Assembly (NCBI RefSeq): GCF_001431595.1
Contig: NZ_LDJO01000072.1
Coordinates: forward strand, 1 to 36,906
DNA from: Stenotrophomonas acidaminiphila
GTDB lineage: Bacteria; Pseudomonadota; Gammaproteobacteria; Xanthomonadales; Xanthomonadaceae
Length of the DNA: 36,906 nucleotides
Direction: 5' to 3'
This document shows positions 9,087 through 17,777 of this stretch, in pieces (within the stretch, counting starts at the first letter, position 1; each line of letters opens with the position of its first letter). A model generated the notes under the pieces. It had not been told where the DNA came from and ran no database searches. It saw only the letters and a list, made by a program, of their open reading frames with translations. The translations under genes and the position numbers were made by a program.

Positions 9087-10976
9087 ATGAGCGATTGGTC
9101 CCTCGACCAGGCCCGCAAGACCTATTCGATCCCGCACTGGTCCGACGGTTATTTCGACGTCGATGCCGCCGGGCATGTCGTGGTGCGCCCCACCGGCGCG
9201 CGGGGCCCGGCCGTGTCGTTGCCGGAAATCGTCGATTCGGCGCGTGCCGCCGGCGCCAAACTGCCGCTGCTGGTGCGGTTCCCGGACATCCTCGGCGAGC
9301 GTCTGGGCAAGCTGCAGGCGGCTTTCGCCCAGGCCCAGCGTGACTGGGATTACCGTGGCGGCTACACCGCGGTCTATCCGATCAAGGTCAACCAGCACCG
9401 CGGCGTGGCCGGTACCCTGGCCAGCCACCATGGCGAGGGTTTCGGCCTGGAAGCCGGCTCCAAGCCGGAGCTGATGGCGGTGCTGGCGTTGAGCCGGCCG
9501 GGCGGGCTGATCGTCTGCAACGGCTACAAGGACCGCGAGTACATCCGCCTGGCGCTGATCGGCCGCAAGCTCGGCCTGCAGACCTATATCGTCATCGAGA
9601 AGCCCTCCGAGCTGAAGCTGGTGCTGGAGGAATCCAGGGCGCTGGACGTGAAGCCGGGCCTGGGCGTGCGCATGCGCCTGGCATCGCTGGGTGCCGGCAA
9701 GTGGCAGAACAGCGGCGGCGACAAGGCCAAGTTCGGGCTGTCGCCGCGCCAGCTGCTGGACCTGTGGAAGTCGCTGCGCGATACCGAGTACGCCGACTGC
9801 CTGAACCTGCTGCACTTCCACATGGGCAGCCAGATCAGCAACGTGCGCGACATCGCCAACGGCATGCGCGAGGCCACCCGCTATTTCGTCGAGCTCTCGC
9901 GCCTGGGCGCGAAGATCAGCCACGTCGACGTCGGCGGTGGCCTGGGCATCGACTACGAAGGCACCCGCTCGCGCAGCTACTGCTCGATCAACTACGGCCT
10001 GAACGCCTACGCCAGCAACATCGTGCAGCCGCTGGCCGAGGCCTGCGAAGCGCACGCGCTGCCGCCGCCGCGCATCGTCACCGAGTGCGGCCGCGCGATG
10101 ACCGCCCACCACGCGGTGCTGATCGCCAACGTGTCCGAAGTGGAGCAGGCCGCCGATGGCCGCATCCCCGAGGCGCATGACGACGAACCGGCCGCGATCC
10201 GCCACCTGCGCGAGATCCATGACGAACTGGACCAGCGCCCGGCGGTGGAGCTGTTCCAGGAAGCCCAGCACTTCCACGCCGAAGGCCTGAGCGCCTACGC
10301 CCTCGGCCAGATCGACCTGCCGCAGCGTGCGCGCATCGACGACCTGTTCTACGCCATCGCCAACGGCGTGCGCGCGCGCCTGAGCTACGACGAGAAGAGC
10401 CATCGCCCCGCGCTGGACGAGCTGAACGACCGCCTGGTCGACAAGTACTTCGTCAATTTCAGCGTGTTCGAGTCGATCCCCGATGCCTGGGCCATCGACC
10501 AGGTGTTCCCGATCGTGCCGATCGAGCGCCTGGACGAGCGCCCGGACCGCCGCGGCGTGATCGCCGACATGACCTGCGACTCGGACGGCATGGTCAAGAC
10601 CTACGTCGAGAACGAGAGCCTGGACAGCTCGCTGCCGCTGCACTCGGTGGGCCATGGCGAGAGCTACCGCATCGGCTTCTTCCTGGTCGGCGCCTACCAG
10701 GAAATCCTCGGCGACATCCACAATCTGTTCGGCGATACCGACGCGGTGGAAGTCACGGTCGATGGCAGCGGCTATCGCATCGCCCAGCAGCGTCGCGGCG
10801 ACACCACCGACGTGATGCTCGATTACGTCGGCTACCGCCTGGACGACCTGCGCGCGGCTTACCGGCAACGCGTGGCCGCGGCCAACCTGCCGGCCGAGCG
10901 TGCCGCCGAGCTGGACGCCGCGCTGGAAGCGGGCCTGACCGGTTACACCTACCTGTCGGACGAGCCGCTGGGCTGA
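9087..10976 (+). CDS. speA: Biosynthetic arginine decarboxylase
   Basis: 629 residues, full length for SpeA. The pyridoxal-phosphate lysine is Lys100 in YPIKVNQHR. The barrel motifs LLHFHMGSQISN (242-253) and HVDVGGGLGIDYEG (279-292) follow, and the C-terminal substrate-site cysteine region is TCDSDGMV. The enzyme converts arginine to agmatine, the first step of the agmatine route to putrescine. It is transcribed away from speE, the spermidine synthase gene. No speB or aguA/aguB is in the window, so the middle steps are encoded elsewhere. A GC-rich terminator follows. Confidence 0.96.
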   Translation: MSDWSLDQARKTYSIPHWSDGYFDVDAAGHVVVRPTGARGPAVSLPEIVDSARAAGAKLPLLVRFPDILGERLGKLQAAFAQAQRDWDYRGGYTAVYPIKVNQHRGVAGTLASHHGEGFGLEAGSKPELMAVLALSRPGGLIVCNGYKDREYIRLALIGRKLGLQTYIVIEKPSELKLVLEESRALDVKPGLGVRMRLASLGAGKWQNSGGDKAKFGLSPRQLLDLWKSLRDTEYADCLNLLHFHMGSQISNVRDIANGMREATRYFVELSRLGAKISHVDVGGGLGIDYEGTRSRSYCSINYGLNAYASNIVQPLAEACEAHALPPPRIVTECGRAMTAHHAVLIANVSEVEQAADGRIPEAHDDEPAAIRHLREIHDELDQRPAVELFQEAQHFHAEGLSAYALGQIDLPQRARIDDLFYAIANGVRARLSYDEKSHRPALDELNDRLVDKYFVNFSVFESIPDAWAIDQVFPIVPIERLDERPDRRGVIADMTCDSDGMVKTYVENESLDSSLPLHSVGHGESYRIGFFLVGAYQEILGDIHNLFGDTDAVEVTVDGSGYRIAQQRRGDTTDVMLDYVGYRLDDLRAAYRQRVAAANLPAERAAELDAALEAGLTGYTYLSDEPLG

Positions 10977-11004
10977 GCGGGCCGCGGCCATCGCCGCGCT
11001 GACG

Positions 11005-11035
11005 AGGGGGCGGGCGGTGCCCGCCCCTTCTCATT
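11005..11035 (+). terminator. Terminator downstream of speA
   Basis: GGGGCGGGC at 11007-11015 pairs with GCCCGCCCC at 11019-11027 around a GGT loop. Two more weak pairs lie below, and TTCTCATTT follows. It lies 30 bases after the speA stop. Confidence 0.75.
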
Positions 11036-11143
11036 TGCGGCCTGTGCTGCGCGCAGTGCCGGGATGGGCGCCAGCGTCGAGGGCAGGCATGGGAACAACC
11101 CATCGCATCGCAGCCGCCGGCATGCCCGTCCGTGTCGCCGGCA

Positions 11144-11896
11144 TCAGCCTTCGCGCGCGACCTGGAAGCCGGCGAACGACTGGCTCACCGGCATCAGCTC
11201 CAGGCGGTTGACGTTCAGGTGCGGCGGCAGGGTGGCGACCCAGAAGATCTGCTCGGCGATGTCCTGTGCGGTCATCGGGTTGGCGCCCTTGTACAGCTGG
11301 TCCGAGGCGGCCTGGTTGCCATGGGTGCGCACCAGGGTGAACTCGGTCTCGGCCATGCCCGGCTCGATCGCGGTCACGCGTACGCCGGTGCCGTGCAGGT
11401 CGGCGCGCAGGCCCAGCGAGAACTGGCTGACGAAGGCCTTGGTGCCGCCATAGGCGTTGCCGCCCGGATACGGGTAGATGGCGGCGGTGGAACTGATGTT
11501 GATGATCGCCCCGCGGCGTTCGATCAGCCGCGGCAGCAGGTGATGGGTCAGGGTGACCAGCGCGGTGACGTTGGTATCGATCATCGTGCGCCAGTCCTCC
11601 AGGCTGGCGTGCTGGGCAGCGGCGGTGCCCTGCGCCAGGCCGGCGTTGTTGACCAGCAGGTCGATGCCACCGAACGCCGCCGGCAACGCCGCCAGTGCCG
11701 CCTCCATCGCCGCCGGATCGCGGATGTCGAAGACCGCGGCGTGCACCCGCTCGGCCCCGAACTCGTCCACCAGCGGCTGCAGGCGCTCGGCACGGCGGCC
11801 GGTGGCGATCACCTTCCAGCCGGCGGCGGCGAAGCGACGGGCGGCGGCGGCACCGAAACCGGACGTGGCGCCGGTGATCAGGACGGTCTTGGACAT
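11144..11896 (-). CDS. ydfG: YdfG-type NADP-dependent short-chain dehydrogenase
   Basis: 250 residues from MSKTVLITGATSGFG; a GGGAAA element precedes this ATG, and the longer open frame upstream has no homology. The Rossmann glycine motif is TGATSGFG (8-15). Other motifs are NNAG (83-86), the catalytic Ser near 135, and Tyr149-x3-Lys153 in NAYGGTK. The tail THGNQAASDQLYKGANPMTA and LNVNRLELMPVSQSFAG match E. coli YdfG closely. That enzyme reduces malonic semialdehyde and oxidises L-allo-threonine, serine and related 3-hydroxy acids with NADP. It is a single gene, separated from its upstream neighbour by a repeat-rich gap. Confidence 0.88.
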   Translation of the reverse strand: MSKTVLITGATSGFGAAAARRFAAAGWKVIATGRRAERLQPLVDEFGAERVHAAVFDIRDPAAMEAALAALPAAFGGIDLLVNNAGLAQGTAAAQHASLEDWRTMIDTNVTALVTLTHHLLPRLIERRGAIINISSTAAIYPYPGGNAYGGTKAFVSQFSLGLRADLHGTGVRVTAIEPGMAETEFTLVRTHGNQAASDQLYKGANPMTAQDIAEQIFWVATLPPHLNVNRLELMPVSQSFAGFQVAREG

Positions 11897-12029
11897 GACG
11901 GTTTCCCAGGGAGAAGAGGCCATCGATTTTCGCACCTTCGCGGAGCACCGGCGCTGGCGTGATGCGGACACCCCGAACACGTCCATCGCGTCAACGCGCA
12001 TGCCCATGGCGCCCACCCAGCGGAGACCC

Positions 12030-12135
12030 AGCCCGCTTGAGCCAAGGGGGCGCGCCGACAGGCGCGGGGTTGTGGGAAAAAACAGGCACGGGACCCAAGG
12101 TTTGTTTCACAAACGCGGGGTGAAGCCTCTGTAGC
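12030..12135. repeat. Composite intergenic hairpin repeat, copy A
   Basis: The unit begins AGCCCGCTTGAGCCAAGG, continues GCGCGCCGACAGGCGC (12050-12065), then GGGTTGTGGGAAAA. It holds a stem GTTTGT/ACAAAC (12100-12105 with 12109-12114) at the position where copies B and C have a different stem. This is the most divergent copy; the third hairpin of B and C is degenerate here. Confidence 0.7.
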
Positions 12136-12270
12136 GACATCACTGCGCCCACGATTTCCGCACCTCGCAGAACACGGGGCTCGTAGACGCGGAGCCTGCC
12201 GCGAATGGTGCACTTTGCCAAATCCTGTGCGTGGCAAGCCCCGCACCCACGATGTTCCCGCCGGAGCCAC

Positions 12271-12388
12271 AGCCCCCTTGAGACAAGGGGGCGCGCCGAC
12301 AGGCGCAGGGTTGTGGAAGAAGAGGGCGTGGGGCCCGATGTCTGCGCAGCAGACATTGGGGTAACACCGCCGTGGCGGTGTCACCGTG
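12271..12388. repeat. Composite intergenic hairpin repeat, copy B
   Basis: In order: stem CCCCCTTG/CAAGGGGG (12273-12280 with 12284-12291); GCGCGCCGACAGGCGC (12291-12306) with a GCGCC/GGCGC stem; the linker AGGGTTGTGGAAGA; stem ATGTCTGC/GCAGACAT (12338-12345 with 12349-12356); and ACACCGC/GCGGTGT around CGTG (12364-12381). From the GCGCGCC box onward it is near-identical to copy C, 98 bases later. Confidence 0.8.
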
Positions 12389-12481
12389 GCGCGCCGACAG
12401 GCGCAGGGTTGTGGAAGAAAAGGGCGTGGGGCCCGATGTCTGCGCAGCAGACATTGGGGTAACACCGCCAAAGCGGTGTTA
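12389..12481. repeat. Composite intergenic hairpin repeat, copy C, overlapping a stop codon
   Basis: Same order as copy B without the first stem: GCGCGCCGACAGGCGC from 12389, stem ATGTCTGC/GCAGACAT (12436-12443 with 12447-12454), then AACACCGC/GCGGTGTT (12461-12468 with 12473-12480). The last stem runs into the TAA stop of the SPOR gene (12479-12481 on the minus strand). The repeat therefore sits directly at that mRNA's 3' end and could act in termination or stability. Confidence 0.8.
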
Positions 12482-13333
12482 CTGCGCCTTGATGGCCATC
12501 GCCTGCAGGCCGCTGCCGTTGAGCTTGGCCTTGGCCTCGGCCAGTTCGCTGGCGGTGCCGTAGGGGCCCATGCGCACGCGGTAGACGGTGTTGCCGTTGA
12601 TCTGCGCCGATTCGACGCGGGCGGCCAGGCCCATCATCGCCAGCTTGGCCTTGGTCGCCTCGGCGTCGCCGGAAGCGCCGAAGGCGCCGGCCTGGAGGAT
12701 GTAGCGGACGTTGTCGCCGCCCGCCGCGGTTGCCGGTGCCGCTGGCTCCGCCCGCCTGGGTGCGCTGTCGGCTGCGGCCACGGCAGGTGCCGGGGTGGCC
12801 GTCGCGGTGCCGGCCGGCGTGCCTGCGGCTGCGGCCTGGCGCGGCGTCTCGCTGATCGGTGCCGGCAGCGGTGCGGCGGCCGCCGGTACCGGGCGCCCTT
12901 CCAGGGCAGCCTGCGCGCGCTGCGCTTCGCTGGCCTGCGCTGCCCGCGCGGCCTGGCTTCGGCGCTGTTCCTCGGCACGCGCGCTGGCGGCCAGCTCGGC
13001 GTCGGACATCTGCACTTCCTTGCCCGGCAGCAGGGTGTAGAAGTCGTACTGGGTCGCGGCCGGCTTCTCCGCCGGCTGCGCGCCATCGTGCGCGGCTGGA
13101 CGGGGGAGGTCGGCGCCGGCGTCGATGTCGGCATCGGCGACCGGGGCCGGCTGTGCGTCCGGGTTGGGCTGGGGACCGACCCGCAGGAAGCCGTCGCCTT
13201 CCTTCTTGAACAGGTTCGGGGCGGCCAGGAACACCACGGCCGCGATCGCCGCGCCGGCGACCAGCCATACCCAGCCGGGCGTACCGTTGCCGCTGTTGCG
13301 CCGGGCCTGGCTCTTGCCGCGTCGTGCTGCCAT
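12479..13333 (-). CDS. FtsN-like SPOR domain cell-division protein
   Basis: 284 residues. A short basic cytosolic start (MAARRGKSQARRNSGN) is followed by one transmembrane helix at about 21-39 (WVWLVAGAAIAAVVFLAAP). A long Ala/Pro-rich periplasmic linker contains YDFYTLLPGKEV, a motif shared by FtsN-like proteins. The C-terminal SPOR domain covers about 207-284 (YILQAGAFGASGDAEATKAK and the TVYRVRMGPYG strand). SPOR domains bind denuded glycan strands at the septum. The gene lies 19 bases after argS on the same strand, a common place for ftsN-like genes in this order. The symbol ftsN is plausible but not certain. Hairpin repeat copy C overlaps its stop codon. Confidence 0.88.
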   Translation of the reverse strand: MAARRGKSQARRNSGNGTPGWVWLVAGAAIAAVVFLAAPNLFKKEGDGFLRVGPQPNPDAQPAPVADADIDAGADLPRPAAHDGAQPAEKPAATQYDFYTLLPGKEVQMSDAELAASARAEEQRRSQAARAAQASEAQRAQAALEGRPVPAAAAPLPAPISETPRQAAAAGTPAGTATATPAPAVAAADSAPRRAEPAAPATAAGGDNVRYILQAGAFGASGDAEATKAKLAMMGLAARVESAQINGNTVYRVRMGPYGTASELAEAKAKLNGSGLQAMAIKAQ

Positions 13334-13352
13334 TTCTGCAACGTCTCCTTGC

Positions 13353-15041
13353 TTACATCTTTTCCGGCGCGCTCACGCCCAACAGGCCCAGCCCGTTGGC
13401 GAGCGTCTGCCGCGCGGCGCCGGCCAGTGCCAGCCGGGCGTTGCGGGTGGCGGCATCGTCCACCAGTACCGGCGTCCCGTGATACCACGTGTGGAAGGCG
13501 TGCGCCAATTCACGCAGGTACTGCGCCACCAGGTGCGGTTCCAGCGACACGCCGGCGGCCTCGACCACTTCCGGGTAACGCGAGATTTCGTTCATCAGCT
13601 CCAGCGACGCCGCGTCGTCGAGCTGCGCCAGCGCGGACAGGCCCATCGCCTGGTCGTAGTCCATGCCCTTCTCCTGCGCCTGCCGCAGCAGCGAGCAGAC
13701 GCGGGCATGCGCGTACTGCACGTAGAACACCGGGTTGTCGTTGCTCTGCTGGCGTGCCAGGTCGATGTCGAAGGTCAGCTGGGAATCGGGCTTGCGCGCG
13801 ATCAGGAACCAGCGCACCGCATCGCTGCCGACCTCGTCGATCAGGTCGCGCAGGGTCAGGTAGCTGCCGGCGCGCTTGGACAGCTTCACTTCCTCGCCGC
13901 CGCGCATCACCGTCACCATCTGGTGCAGCACGTATTCCGGCCAGCCCTGGGGAATGCCCACGCCCAGCGCCTGCAGGCCGGCGCGCACCCGCGCCAGCGA
14001 GCCGTGGTGGTCGGCGCCCAGTTCGGTGATGGCGCGCTCGTAACCACGCTGCCACTTGCTCAGGTGGTAGGCCACGTCCGGCAGGAAGTAGGTGTAGGTG
14101 CCGTCGGACTTGCGCATCACGCGGTCCTTGTCGTCACCGAAATCGGTCGAGCGCAGCCACAGCGCGCCGCCTTCCTCGTAGGTGTGGCCGGAGGCGACCA
14201 GCTGGTCCACCGTCTCGGCGACCTTGCCGTCGGTATACAGCGAGCTTTCCAGGAAATAGATGTCGAAATCCACGCCGAACGCAGCCAGGTCCTGGTTCTG
14301 CTCGTTGCGCAGGTAGGCCACGGCGAAACGGCGGATGGCGTCGATGTCCCCGGCATCGCCGGCACCGACCACCTGGCTGCCTTCCAGCTCGACGGTCTGG
14401 CCGAGCAGGTAGGCCTTGGCGACGTCGGCGATGTACTCGCCGTTGTATGCCTCGGCCGGCCACTGTTCGTCGCCCGGCTTGAAGCCGCGTGCGCGTGCCT
14501 GGACCGAGCGGGCCAGGTTCTCGATCTGCACACCGGCGTCGTTGTAGTAGAACTCGCGCCTGGCATTCCAGCCGTTGGCTTCCAGCACGCGGGCGATGCA
14601 GTCGCCGATCGCGCCGGCGCGGCCATGGCCGACGTGCAGCGGGCCGGTCGGGTTGGCCGAGACGTACTCGACGCCGACGCTGCGGCCGTTGCCGCCCAGG
14701 TTGCGGCCGTAGTCCGCGCCTTCGCGCAGCACGCTGGCGACCTCGCGCTGGAATGCCACCGGCGCCAGCTTGAAGTTGATGAAGCCCGGGCCGGCGATCT
14801 CGACGCTGGCGACGTCGTCGCTGGGTGGCAGCGCCGCGACCAGCGCCTGCGCCACCGCGCGCGGGTTGCTGCGTGCGGCCTTGGCCAGCAGCATCGCGGC
14901 ATTGGTGGCGAAATCGCCGTGCTCGCGGGTCTTGGGTCGTTCGACCACGAAATCCGGCGGCAGGGTGTCGGCAGGCAGGGTGCCGTTGGCGCGCAAGGCT
15001 TCGATGCCTTGGCCGATCAGGGCGCGGAGTAGGGATTTCAC
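13353..15041 (-). CDS. argS: Arginyl-tRNA synthetase
   Basis: 562 residues from a GTG start ([16 protein letters not shown]). Eleven in-frame codons precede it up to an ATG at 15074 but lack homology. The N-terminal additional domain covers about 1-110. The class I HIGH motif is HVGH in [16 protein letters not shown] (136-139). The KMSKS equivalent is KLSKRAGS. The C-terminal anticodon-binding domain ends [17 protein letters not shown]. It charges tRNA-Arg and needs the tRNA for activation. Order is radC, argS, then the SPOR protein, all on the minus strand; a 225-base gap separates it from radC. Confidence 0.95.
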   Translation of the reverse strand: MKSLLRALIGQGIEALRANGTLPADTLPPDFVVERPKTREHGDFATNAAMLLAKAARSNPRAVAQALVAALPPSDDVASVEIAGPGFINFKLAPVAFQREVASVLREGADYGRNLGGNGRSVGVEYVSANPTGPLHVGHGRAGAIGDCIARVLEANGWNARREFYYNDAGVQIENLARSVQARARGFKPGDEQWPAEAYNGEYIADVAKAYLLGQTVELEGSQVVGAGDAGDIDAIRRFAVAYLRNEQNQDLAAFGVDFDIYFLESSLYTDGKVAETVDQLVASGHTYEEGGALWLRSTDFGDDKDRVMRKSDGTYTYFLPDVAYHLSKWQRGYERAITELGADHHGSLARVRAGLQALGVGIPQGWPEYVLHQMVTVMRGGEEVKLSKRAGSYLTLRDLIDEVGSDAVRWFLIARKPDSQLTFDIDLARQQSNDNPVFYVQYAHARVCSLLRQAQEKGMDYDQAMGLSALAQLDDAASLELMNEISRYPEVVEAAGVSLEPHLVAQYLRELAHAFHTWYHGTPVLVDDAATRNARLALAGAARQTLANGLGLLGVSAPEKM

Positions 15042-15266
15042 GTGACTGTCTGCTTGGAGCGCGGAACTGAACATTTTACCCGACCGGCGGGGCCGCTGCT
15101 CCCGCGGCGGCGCGGCCGGTCAGCGAAGTCAACAGCGCGTGCAGGCTGCGGCCGGGGCTTGCATGGCCTGCGGCCGTGCCGTGCGATGGGGCTGCCATGC
15201 CTGTCCCGGAAGACCGGTGCAGGCGCGTCACGCCCGGGGCGGGGGCCGGCGGGCAGGCGCATCCGG

Positions 15267-15941
15267 CTACATCCAGCCGCGGGCCGCCAGCGACACCGGC
15301 GGGCCATCGCCGATGACGAAGTGGTCCAGCAGCCGTATCTGAACCAGGGCCAGTGCCTCGCGCAGGCGAAGGGTGACGGTACGGTCGGCCGCCGACGGTT
15401 CGGCGCTGCCGGAAGGATGGTTGTGGCCGACGATCACTGCCGCTGCGTTGTGTGCCAGGGCCCGGCGCACCAGTTCGCGCGGGTGCACCTCGGCGCCGTC
15501 GATGGTGCCGCGGAACAGCTCCTCGAAGGCCAGTGCCCGGTGCCGGCTGTCCAGGAACAGGGCGGCGAACACCTCGTGCGGCCGCGGCCGCAGCCGCTGC
15601 ACGAAATAACGGCCGGCCGAGTCCGGGTCGGTGAGGGTGGTGCCGCGCTCCAGGTCCGAGGCCAGGTGGCGCTGGCCCAGCTCCAGTGCCGCCACCAGCC
15701 GGCAGGCGCGGGCCGGGCCCAGGCCCGGCACCCGCATCAACTCGCGCGCGCCATGGTCCATCAACTGCCGCAGCGGGCCATGTAAGTGCAGCATCTCGCG
15801 TGCGGTCCGTATCGCATCCTGGCCGGGCAGGCCCGAGCCCAGGAAGATGGCCAGCAGCTCCGCGTCGGACAGGACGCTGGCCCCTTGTGCCAGCAGCTTT
15901 TCGCGGGGGCGTTCGGAGTCGGGCCAGTGGCGGATGTGCAT
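15267..15941 (-). CDS. radC: RadC family JAB-domain protein
   Basis: 224 residues. The N-terminal UPF0758 part includes a helix-hairpin-helix (RVPGLGPARACRLVAALELG, 70-89). The C-terminal JAB/MPN metalloprotease-like domain has HNHPSG at 173-178 with Glu181 and Asp186 completing the metal site. Despite the name, a role in recombination is not established. It is divergent from coaBC, and radC/coaBC-dut-algC is the order also found in Pseudomonas. Confidence 0.93.
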   Translation of the reverse strand: MHIRHWPDSERPREKLLAQGASVLSDAELLAIFLGSGLPGQDAIRTAREMLHLHGPLRQLMDHGARELMRVPGLGPARACRLVAALELGQRHLASDLERGTTLTDPDSAGRYFVQRLRPRPHEVFAALFLDSRHRALAFEELFRGTIDGAEVHPRELVRRALAHNAAAVIVGHNHPSGSAEPSAADRTVTLRLREALALVQIRLLDHFVIGDGPPVSLAARGWM

Positions 15942-16035
15942 GGCCTCAGGGTGGCCGTCAAGCGTGTGCAGGGTAATAAGTCGTCACGGACCCTTCGGGT
16001 AAGCTAAAGATTCTTGTGCAGGTAGGATTTCCCAA

Positions 16036-17292
16036 GTGACCGGCTTTCCCCACAGTGTCCATGCGCCCTCCCGGCCGCTGGACGGACAGAAGCTGCTGCT
16101 GTGCGTCGGCGGCGGCATCGCCGCCTACAAATCGCTGGAGCTGGTGCGCCGCCTGCGCGACGCCGGCGCCCACGTGCAGGTGGCCATGACCGACGGTGCG
16201 CAGCAGTTCGTCACGCCGTTGAGTTTCCAGGCCCTGTCAGGGCAACCGGTGCGCACCACCCTGTGGGACAGCGCCGCCGAACAGGCGATGGGCCATATCG
16301 AACTGGCACGCTGGGCAGACCGCATCGTCATCGCCCCGGCCACCGCCGACCTGCTGGCGCGGCTGGCGCACGGCCATGCCGACGACCTGGTCACCACGCT
16401 GTGCCTGGCCACGACCGCGCCGCTGACGGTGTGCCCGGCGATGAACCACCGGATGTGGCTGCATCCGGCCACCCAGGCCAACATCGCGCTGCTGCGCGAG
16501 CGCGGCGCGCAGGTGATCGGGCCGGAGGACGGCCCGCTGGCCGAGGGCGAATCCGGCCCCGGGCGGCTGAGCGAACCGGAGGCCATCGTCGCCGCGCTGG
16601 CCGGCCAGGCCGCGCCCGCGGCGGTTGCGGCCGTGCCGGACCGGCTGCAGGGCATGCGCGTGCTGATCAGCGCCGGGCCGACGTATGAGGACCTGGACCC
16701 GGTGCGCTATGTCGGCAACCGCTCCAGCGGCAAGATGGGCTACGCGCTGGCGGCCGCGGCCGCACGCCGTGGCGCGCGGGTGGTGCTGGTCAGTGGCCCG
16801 GTGCAGTTGCCGACGCCGGCCGGCGTGCAGCGGGTGGACGTACGCTCGGCCGCGCAGATGCGCGAGGCGGTGCTGGCCGCGCTGCCGGCCGACATCTACA
16901 TCGGCGCGGCGGCCGTGGCCGACTACACCCCGCGCCAGGTGGCGCAGCAGAAGCTGAAGAAGACCGCGGGCAGCCAGACGCTGACCCTGGAGCTGGTGCG
17001 CACCCCGGACATCCTGGCCGAGGTGGCTACCCAGGAGCAGGCGCTGAAGCTGGTGGTCGGCTTTGCCGCCGAGACCCACGACGTGGAGAAGTACGCGCGT
17101 GGCAAGCTCGCCGACAAGCACCTGGACCTGATCATCGCCAACCAGGTCGGCATCGCCGGCGGCGGCTTCGAGAGCGACCAGAACGCGGCGACCGCCTATT
17201 GGGGCGATGGCCAGCGCGCGTTTCCGGGTACCGCCAAGACGCAGCTGGCCGAACAACTGCTGGACCTGATCGCGGAGAGACTGGACGCATGA
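16036..17292 (+). CDS. coaBC: Bifunctional phosphopantothenoylcysteine decarboxylase / phosphopantothenate-cysteine ligase
   Basis: 418 residues from a GTG at 16036. The CoaC flavoprotein domain (1 to about 195) has GGGIAAYKS (25-33), the catalytic His87 in [16 protein letters not shown], and the CPAMNHRMW clamp. The CoaB domain (about 205-418) starts [20 protein letters not shown] and carries the nucleotide-binding SSGKMG and the KLKKTAG lysines. It makes 4'-phosphopantetheine for CoA from phosphopantothenate, cysteine and CTP. Its stop overlaps the dut start (ATGA), giving translational coupling. Confidence 0.96.
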   Translation: MTGFPHSVHAPSRPLDGQKLLLCVGGGIAAYKSLELVRRLRDAGAHVQVAMTDGAQQFVTPLSFQALSGQPVRTTLWDSAAEQAMGHIELARWADRIVIAPATADLLARLAHGHADDLVTTLCLATTAPLTVCPAMNHRMWLHPATQANIALLRERGAQVIGPEDGPLAEGESGPGRLSEPEAIVAALAGQAAPAAVAAVPDRLQGMRVLISAGPTYEDLDPVRYVGNRSSGKMGYALAAAAARRGARVVLVSGPVQLPTPAGVQRVDVRSAAQMREAVLAALPADIYIGAAAVADYTPRQVAQQKLKKTAGSQTLTLELVRTPDILAEVATQEQALKLVVGFAAETHDVEKYARGKLADKHLDLIIANQVGIAGGGFESDQNAATAYWGDGQRAFPGTAKTQLAEQLLDLIAERLDA

Positions 17293-17762
17293 ACATGGAT
17301 GCCGCCCCGCACCCATTGCAGGTGAAGCTGCTGGACCCCCGCTTCGGCGATGCCTGGCCGCTGCCGGCCTATGCCACCGAGGCCAGCGCCGGCATGGACC
17401 TGCGCGCGGCGATCGAAGTGCCGATGACGCTGGAACCCGGCGACGCGGCGCTGCTGCCCAGCGGCATCGCCATCCATATCGCCGACCCGGGCCTGTGCGC
17501 CGTGGTGCTGCCGCGCTCGGGGCTGGGCCACCGCCATGGCATCGTGCTGGGCAACGGTACCGGCCTGATCGATGCCGATTACCAGGGGCCGCTGCTGATC
17601 AGCGTGTGGAACCGCGGCCGCGAGCCGTTCACCATCGAACCGGGCGACCGCGTCGCCCAGCTGGTTGTCATGCCCATCGCCCGCGTGACCTTGCAGGTGG
17701 TGGATACTTTCATCGACAGTGCGCGTGGAACGGGTGGATTCGGCCACACCGGAGTGCGCTGA
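17289..17762 (+). CDS. dut: dUTP diphosphatase (trimeric dUTPase)
   Basis: 157 residues; the ATG overlaps the coaBC stop. The five dUTPase motifs are present in order: [36 protein letters not shown] (with the catalytic Asp), [14 protein letters not shown], and the P-loop-like C-terminal arm [12 protein letters not shown]. It hydrolyses dUTP to dUMP and so keeps uracil out of DNA and feeds thymidylate synthesis. An in-frame extension of 30 codons upstream lies inside coaBC and is not coding. Confidence 0.96.
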   Translation: MNMDAAPHPLQVKLLDPRFGDAWPLPAYATEASAGMDLRAAIEVPMTLEPGDAALLPSGIAIHIADPGLCAVVLPRSGLGHRHGIVLGNGTGLIDADYQGPLLISVWNRGREPFTIEPGDRVAQLVVMPIARVTLQVVDTFIDSARGTGGFGHTGVR

Positions 17763-17777
17763 CAGGGGAAACGCACG

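Larger units (their letters stand above)
11897..12478. other. Repeat-rich intergenic region, no gene seen
   Basis: 582 bases between ydfG and the SPOR gene. They are dominated by three composite hairpin repeats, listed separately. The open frames found here on both strands translate the repeat units themselves and show no domain. The stretch between repeats A and B (about 12136-12270) has no recognisable feature. Confidence 0.6.

Noticed and set aside
8538..10991. 817-codon open frame on the minus strand antisense to speA
   Set aside because: GC-rich shadow of speA: low-complexity translation rich in Val/Ala/Gln/His with no domain, covering a clearly coding gene.
12291..12481. Tandem repeats considered as a CRISPR array
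   Set aside because: Only three units about 98 bases or more apart, no unique equal-length spacers, and each unit is a set of hairpins.
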